From: CAYRLZ01 sp964425275
Lineage (GTDB): Bacteria > Hydrothermota > Tepidihabitantia > Tepidihabitantales > JBDRVQ01
Assembly: GCA_964425275.1 (NCBI GenBank)
Contig: CAYRLZ010000045.1
Location: 1-7,843, forward strand
Length of the DNA: 7,843 nucleotides
Reading direction: 5' to 3'
Under the pieces are notes generated by a model. It had not been told where the DNA came from and searched no databases. It saw only the letters and a program-made list of their open reading frames with translations. The translations under genes were made by a program, and so were the position numbers. Numbering within the stretch: position 1 is the stretch's first letter; each line of letters begins with the position of its first letter. Below, piece by piece: positions 3,653 to 7,843 of the stretch.

Positions 3653-3657
3653 ACATA

Positions 3658-4008
3658 ATGGAGAAGACCTTATATGTAGGGAATCTTCCCTACACAACGA
3701 CTAAGGAGAAGTTAGAAGGCTTATTCGCCCAACACGGAAAGGTTGTATCGGTCACCCTGATTGAGAATCCATACACCCATCGGCTAAAGGGCTTCGGTTT
3801 TGTCGTGATGGCAACCGAAAAAGAGGCAGAAGATGCAAAAACCGCCCTCAACGGAACCGAACTGGAGGGAAGAAAGATTTCGGTCAGCGACGCCCGGAGG
3901 CAAGGAGATGCGCAAATGCAAAGAGAAAGACCACGTTTCCCAAGAAGAGAAAGATTTAAGAGACCAGAAAGAAGGGGGAGATCTCCTTTCCCGAAGAGAA
4001 GATTTTAA
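3658..4008 (+). CDS. RRM-type RNA-binding protein with Arg-rich tail (116 aa)
   Basis: A single RNA recognition motif fills residues about 3-80. RNP2 is LYVGNL (5-10) and RNP1 is KGFGFVVM (44-51), with the RNA-stacking aromatics Y6, F46 and F48 all present. The order beta-alpha-beta-beta-alpha-beta is intact, from FAQHGKVVSV through ALNGTELEGRKISV. Residues 81-116 form a disordered, strongly basic tail (RPRFPRRERFKRPERRGR). This is the bacterial RNP family typified by cyanobacterial Rbp proteins. Members bind single-stranded RNA, and several respond to cold or act as RNA chaperones; that role here is inferred from family. The gene has its own promoter and a strong ribosome site, and stands alone. 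The overlapping plus-one frame 3833-4054 is a shadow. Confidence 0.92.
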   Translation: MEKTLYVGNLPYTTTKEKLEGLFAQHGKVVSVTLIENPYTHRLKGFGFVVMATEKEAEDAKTALNGTELEGRKISVSDARRQGDAQMQRERPRFPRRERFKRPERRGRSPFPKRRF

Positions 4009-4160
4009 TCTATTCCATCTTTATCACGGAGGCCAGAGACACCAAGGGATTTAATCAGACTAATAAAGACAATAACCCTAGAGGTCCTGCGAAGCAGTGC
4101 GGAAGGCAAACCTGGATGAATACCGATAAAATCTTAAACCCGACACAAATTCCAAGCCCC

Positions 4161-4197
4161 AAAATCCAAAATATGTTTGAGTTTTAAATTTAGGTTT
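4161..4197. repeat. Imperfect AT-rich inverted repeat
   Basis: AAAATCCAAAAT (4161-4172) and ATTTAGGTTT (4188-4197) are near complements, with one bulge and one mismatch. Together with the preceding CAAATTCCAAGCCCC it resembles dispersed intergenic palindromes common in uncultured-phylum genomes. CTGCGAAGCAG at about 4093-4103 is a further tiny palindrome. No gene is seen between 4009 and 4258. Confidence 0.3.
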
Positions 4198-4241
4198 CGT
4201 GGTTAAGTCATAGGACCTTTATCTCAACATTAAAGCCCTAA

Positions 4242-4265
4242 CTTCCCTTTGGAAAGGGTTATTTT
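4242..4265 (+). terminator. Hairpin between the convergent RRM and peptidase genes
   Basis: CCCTTTGGAAAGGG (4245-4258) is a perfect palindrome, folding as CCCTT/AAGGG around TGGA. On the plus strand it is followed by TTATTTT, so it could stop plus-strand transcription coming from the RRM gene. On the minus strand it follows directly after the peptidase stop codon but has a poor T-tract (AAGTTAGGGCTTT). Confidence 0.4.
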
Positions 4266-7200
4266 AGGATAAGCAGTCGGGTCTTAAACTCACGCTCGGA
4301 GGTCTTTATCTTTAAGAAATAGATACCGGAGGAAAACCCTTTTGTATTTAACTCTTGAATTCCGTTTTCGCGATTTGAAGCCGTTGTAAGAGGCAATCTT
4401 TTTCCGAGGCAGTCGTATATTTCAATATTAGCCTTGCCCATTTGTTTGGGTAGGACAAGATAGACCTTGCCGGTAGCCGGGTTCGGGTAGATTCTAATCC
4501 CTGGCTGGTAAATTGCTGGTCGGGTTTCTGGTTCGCTAATGCCGATGTATTGGTCATAGAAATTCTGGGCGCTATCACAATTAGCCAGAAAGGAGAGGGA
4601 ATCGCTACCGCCCAGAATGGCAAAGGCGACACGTTGGCGGGCACCCACCGGTAAATCAAATGGACCAGCCGAGACGCATACCGACCAGTCATAATTCCGA
4701 TTGGAACTCGGAAAGGAGTAGGCGCCATTTAAGAATCGGAACTTCATCCCTTCGGTCATCGCCGAATCCGGATAGACAAATCGGGCGTGGTCAATGACAG
4801 TGAGATTCCGGGCAGTTGCTGGGAAGAGGAGTTTTATGCCAACGCAGGGGTTAGGGATTGTTGAGTTTCTCATAAACGCGGCTCGGGCTGTGGGTATGGT
4901 TCGGGCAACATCGGCCGGGGGACTGGCGGTTGATATATCAAAGTCACAGATAATACCTGAATATAGTCCATTAATCGGCTGGCTTCCAGTATTTTCGTAA
5001 TCATAGACAAGGATGATGAAGTCATCGTAGCCGGGTTGAACCGACATATAACTATTCTGATAGGTTTGAAGGCCTTTAGGTGATGCGTGGGCAGCGTCGT
5101 TATAGATGGCTTGATAATGTTGGTCAGCGAAAATTGGTGGGACAATACCCCGGAGGCTGTCAACAATTCGCCAATCGGTATTCAATGAAGATGCCGGTCG
5201 GCCGTAAAATCGGTCAACGATATAACTCTCACTGTTTCCAGCAAGCATACTACCGAAATAGAGGATATTGGCGGCGGTTTTCGGATAACGGAATCCATTT
5301 CCCGCATCAAAAGTCGGTGAATCAAATCCGATTGAGCCCAGACAGGTAACCGTCAATTTACAATAACCGGTATCGTGGTCAGCAACAATCCTCCCCCGCG
5401 CCTGGGGTCGGCCAACGGTGATGGAGAATTGCGGTTCCCAGGTTCCCTGGTCAGATGTTACGGAAACGGTGAAGTTCACATTACTCCCGGGTGGGGTTGA
5501 AGGAGAAGCAGTTAGCCGATAAAAATCACCCATGGCAGTGTCACCCTGATAAATTGTTCCATAAGAAGATACCGAGTCAATGAAGGTGATATAAGGTGAA
5601 GAAGTTCGCAGTCTACCGGAGACATTGGTGGCATTCAAATTCCCGATATTTTTTAATATTACCCACATATTGACCGTTTCACCCGGGTCAAGTGAACCAT
5701 TGGGTTGAGATTGTCCGGCATCGTCAATATAGAGTCGATGATAAACAATACAGGGTGTTGGTGTGCCAGAGGCAACCGGCACGGTCATTTCTACGGGCAG
5801 TCGGTTCTTGCCGGTAGCGGTGATGAACATCTGTCCGGGGGTTTGGGCATTGACCACCAAATCAACCCAACCCGAGGCATTGGTTTTTCCTTTGGCATGG
5901 GTCTCGCCCGGCTTATAGGCGCAGACCAAAATATTTGGTAGTGGTGAACCACTTGAGGTTACCGTTATCCTTATCGTGCGCGGGCCGGTATAGACTGTAT
6001 CCGGAGCGGAGACTTGCATGGTTAGGGGCATATCGCTCCACATATTCATCGCCGGGTCACCAAAAAGGTTAAGTTCAAAAACGCACCAGCGCCAAACCTG
6101 CTGAGAACCAGCAGCTGAGGCATAGTAATCCTTGGAACGGGCGTGGGCAACCCCAATCTCAAAGGAATCGTAGTTGAAGAAGAAGTCATAGAACCGGACA
6201 TCAAGTTTTTCCGAAGGTCCCATTGTCGGCGGTGTCCCCCAACCATATCTTGAATTCATAATTACCGCGACGCAGGCACCATTGGGATTCTTCATCAACT
6301 CTTCGGCTAAACAGTCAGAGTATTCAAAGTTTCCCGGATAGCAGGCGATTGAGTTCAGAATCGTTAACTTTTGACCATTGGTCTGCTGTCCAGCCTGGGT
6401 ATTAGTATAAATCGCTGAACCACTCTGGTGATAAAGTCCGGTCTCATTACCGTGCGCCGGGACATGACAAAAGTTATAACCGCTATCCAAGGCATTTTTC
6501 ATCGGTGAAGTGCCTGAGGGGTCAACGATATGCAAATCCACCCAGTCGGCCGGTGTTATCCCAGCGATTGTGTCATTACAAATCTTACCGTGATAACCAG
6601 AAAATAGATTCACCGAGGGTAGAAGAATCCTCTTTAAGTAGGCGGTCTGAACCGGTGTCTTCTCATAGGTTAGAACCTTATTGATGAAGGTATTTATCTC
6701 CGATGAGTTTTCTACCGATGCCCTCCCGATATAGATATCAGCTAAAAAGTCAACCGTATCACCACTGGCTTCACCGAAGATATTATTTCTATTGCCATCC
6801 CAGGACCACTGCAAATCAGCATAATATAAATCGCAGGGAATATTGCCGGTATAACCTCCGGTGACCGCTCGTGCCTGACGGCAAGGGACTACCGCATTAT
6901 CACCAGCCAAGAGCACATACTTCAGTCCCTGATTTTGGAAGTAATCAATGATGAAGTTCCGAATCTTCTCCTGGGCATCCCTTCCCGGATAAGTGGAAGT
7001 TATCCACTCCTTCGTCTTCACCGTCGTATTAAAACCCTTCTTCGTCTTCCAAGTTATAAAATTATCCCAGTAGGTACTGAGGGCAGTTGTCGTAATTATC
7101 ACATAATCAGTATCGGGTGAATCAGAAATCCTGAGGGGTGGGGCAAATTCTTCGCAGTCCTCTGGATTTTCAACAATTGACCGCACCTCTTTAATAAATA

Positions 7201-7762
7201 GTTCCTTCTGGGAAGGGGTTATGCTAATCGGCGAGTAGTTTTTTGCGGTTTTATAGCCGAGGCGGAAGGTTAATTTGTAGTAAAAGATTATCTTATCCTC
7301 ACCGGGTAGATACTTTACCGGGTTTATAACGAAAGAGGCAATTCGCCAGCCACTCTTCGTTCCGGTTCTTAGCTCAGTAGATGAAGAAGATGGATATTCT
7401 TTACCTTGGGAATAGATTATCGGATTTGGTGGATTAAAGGGGAGATGCTCTTTTAGAGAAATTGGTCTTGGGTTTTGAGCCGGATAGATTTTCTTCGTGA
7501 TGGTTATCTCCTTTTGGGCGGTTGGGATAACTTCCATTGATGTCGCCTCGGCATCCGGCGGGATTAAAACATTTATCGGGATTTGGGGCAAGAGGGGAGA
7601 GCCTGGTTCCGAAAGAAAGACCTCATCCGGCAGATGAGGGATAATAAAACCGTCCTTTTCCTCAAGGGCAAGTTCGGTAACCTTAAAGTTTATCTCCCGC
7701 TCAATTGAACCAGCAGTGAGCAGAGAAAAGAGTAATAAAAAAATGGCGGTTGATTTTAACAT
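4259..7762 (-). CDS. Secreted C25 (gingipain-type) cysteine peptidase with T9SS sorting domain (1167 aa)
   Basis: A signal peptide (about 1-18, MLKSTAIFLLLFSLLTAG) precedes a propeptide with the family motif GSPLLPQIP (54-62). The caspase-like peptidase C25 domain runs from about 218 (DYVIITT) to 570 (FGDP). The catalytic dyad is His437 in VPAHGNE and Cys474 in SIACYPGNF. Beta-sandwich modules follow: an Ig-like one at about 582-660, then a CARDB-like one at about 675-782 with LDPGETVNMWVILKN. A beta-rich segment of about 800-1070 has no family I can name. Residues about 1085-1167 are the T9SS sorting domain (IYPNPATGKVYL, IEIYDCLGK, SSGIYFLKIK). The product is predicted to be an extracellular or surface protein-degrading enzyme, removed from its propeptide on maturation. 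Start: ATG at 7762 with AGGAGG 8 nt upstream. The longer frame from 7828 would begin inside the promoter. Confidence 0.93.
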   Translation of the reverse strand: MLKSTAIFLLLFSLLTAGSIEREINFKVTELALEEKDGFIIPHLPDEVFLSEPGSPLLPQIPINVLIPPDAEATSMEVIPTAQKEITITKKIYPAQNPRPISLKEHLPFNPPNPIIYSQGKEYPSSSSTELRTGTKSGWRIASFVINPVKYLPGEDKIIFYYKLTFRLGYKTAKNYSPISITPSQKELFIKEVRSIVENPEDCEEFAPPLRISDSPDTDYVIITTTALSTYWDNFITWKTKKGFNTTVKTKEWITSTYPGRDAQEKIRNFIIDYFQNQGLKYVLLAGDNAVVPCRQARAVTGGYTGNIPCDLYYADLQWSWDGNRNNIFGEASGDTVDFLADIYIGRASVENSSEINTFINKVLTYEKTPVQTAYLKRILLPSVNLFSGYHGKICNDTIAGITPADWVDLHIVDPSGTSPMKNALDSGYNFCHVPAHGNETGLYHQSGSAIYTNTQAGQQTNGQKLTILNSIACYPGNFEYSDCLAEELMKNPNGACVAVIMNSRYGWGTPPTMGPSEKLDVRFYDFFFNYDSFEIGVAHARSKDYYASAAGSQQVWRWCVFELNLFGDPAMNMWSDMPLTMQVSAPDTVYTGPRTIRITVTSSGSPLPNILVCAYKPGETHAKGKTNASGWVDLVVNAQTPGQMFITATGKNRLPVEMTVPVASGTPTPCIVYHRLYIDDAGQSQPNGSLDPGETVNMWVILKNIGNLNATNVSGRLRTSSPYITFIDSVSSYGTIYQGDTAMGDFYRLTASPSTPPGSNVNFTVSVTSDQGTWEPQFSITVGRPQARGRIVADHDTGYCKLTVTCLGSIGFDSPTFDAGNGFRYPKTAANILYFGSMLAGNSESYIVDRFYGRPASSLNTDWRIVDSLRGIVPPIFADQHYQAIYNDAAHASPKGLQTYQNSYMSVQPGYDDFIILVYDYENTGSQPINGLYSGIICDFDISTASPPADVARTIPTARAAFMRNSTIPNPCVGIKLLFPATARNLTVIDHARFVYPDSAMTEGMKFRFLNGAYSFPSSNRNYDWSVCVSAGPFDLPVGARQRVAFAILGGSDSLSFLANCDSAQNFYDQYIGISEPETRPAIYQPGIRIYPNPATGKVYLVLPKQMGKANIEIYDCLGKRLPLTTASNRENGIQELNTKGFSSGIYFLKIKTSEREFKTRLLILK

Positions 7763-7770
7763 AATTAAAC

Positions 7771-7776
7771 CCTCCT
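7771..7776 (-). promoter_or_regulatory. Ribosome binding site fixing the peptidase start
   Basis: AGGAGG on the minus strand (CCTCCT on plus) lies 8 nt before the ATG at 7762. It selects that start over in-frame ATGs at 7789 and 7828, and places the signal peptide exactly at the N-terminus. Confidence 0.88.
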
Positions 7777-7796
7777 TTTTAAGATTCATAAAATAT

Positions 7797-7825
7797 ACTA
7801 TATCACTTTTTGAGCCGATTGTCAA
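7797..7825 (-). promoter_or_regulatory. Promoter of the C25 peptidase gene
   Basis: On the minus strand TTGACA (7820-7825) and TATAGT (7797-7802) are separated by 17 bp. Transcription should start near 7790, giving a leader of about 28 nt that includes the ribosome site. The gene is therefore transcribed on its own. Confidence 0.85.
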
Positions 7826-7843
7826 CACCTTAAAAAATAAAAA

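Larger units (their letters stand above)
3531..3657 (+). repeat. Upstream module, copy 2
   Basis: CCCTTTATTTTTCCGCATCG, then GGATTTAAGA, and later TTGACTTTTATTGCTATTAG, TATAATATA and GGTTATTTAT mirror the order in copy 1 (3158-3231). About 45 nt are inserted between the GGATTTAAGA block and the -35 hexamer, and a Shine-Dalgarno site is added after the promoter. The terminator stem of copy 1 is not preserved. Confidence 0.6.

Noticed and set aside
4009..4118. Open frame after the RRM gene ending ...SSAEGKPG
   Set aside because: No start codon or ribosome site, a short run in a spacer with palindromic repeats, and no recognised similarity.
5080..5349. Plus-strand ORFs inside the peptidase gene (4794-5000, 5080-5349, 5705-5941, 6935-7120)
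   Set aside because: They are antisense shadows of a well-supported coding sequence, with no promoters or ribosome sites of their own.
7763..7828. N-terminal extension of the peptidase starting at 7828
   Set aside because: It would begin upstream of the -10 element (7797-7802), overlap the ribosome site and bury the signal peptide. The ATG at 7762 fits all signals.

Overview
The window looks like a stretch of bacterial chromosome with moderate GC and AT-rich spacers. It probably comes from an FCB-type or candidate-phylum lineage such as WOR-3/Stahlbacteria; this is inferred from protein style, not proven. The main pointers are a gingipain-type C25 peptidase ending in a type IX secretion (T9SS) sorting domain, a decayed second T9SS tail, an RRM RNA-binding protein with an Arg-rich tail, and sigma70-like promoters of TTGACA/TATAAT type in front of most genes.

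Layout, left to right. Positions 2-229 hold the last 75 codons of an unidentified plus-strand gene. Positions 361-648 hold a strictly phased 12-bp degenerate repeat (NNNTBCTATTNN) with no indel; this is the most unusual element here. At 673-765 is a C-terminal remnant that resembles a clan AA aspartic protease. A strong promoter then drives a 67-aa membrane-anchored helical protein (872-1075). Another near-consensus promoter (1244-1271) drives a roughly 300-nt segment with three strong consecutive hairpins, which is either a structured leader/ncRNA or a leaderless 109-aa ORF. It leads into a 62-aa four-knuckle zinc-binding protein (1576-1764). After a gene-poor stretch, a promoter embedded in an inverted repeat drives a GIY-YIG-like protein (2329-2718).

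Positions 2719-3130 contain only relics: a 55-codon minus-strand open frame and pieces of a T9SS C-terminal domain, seemingly in head-to-head orientation, followed by a good intrinsic terminator. Two related upstream modules then each carry a promoter. The first drives a 93-aa membrane-anchored hendecad-repeat protein (3232-3513) that appears leaderless. The second drives a 116-aa RRM protein (3658-4008) with a good Shine-Dalgarno site. The right half of the window is one minus-strand gene (7762 to 4259), a 1167-aa secreted C25 cysteine peptidase with its own promoter and ribosome binding site.

The left half reads as an accessory region: small genes, each with its own promoter, separated by decayed gene ends, repeats and structured sequence. 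No operon larger than a possible leader-plus-gene unit is evident, and no tRNA, rRNA, transposase or CRISPR array was recognised.
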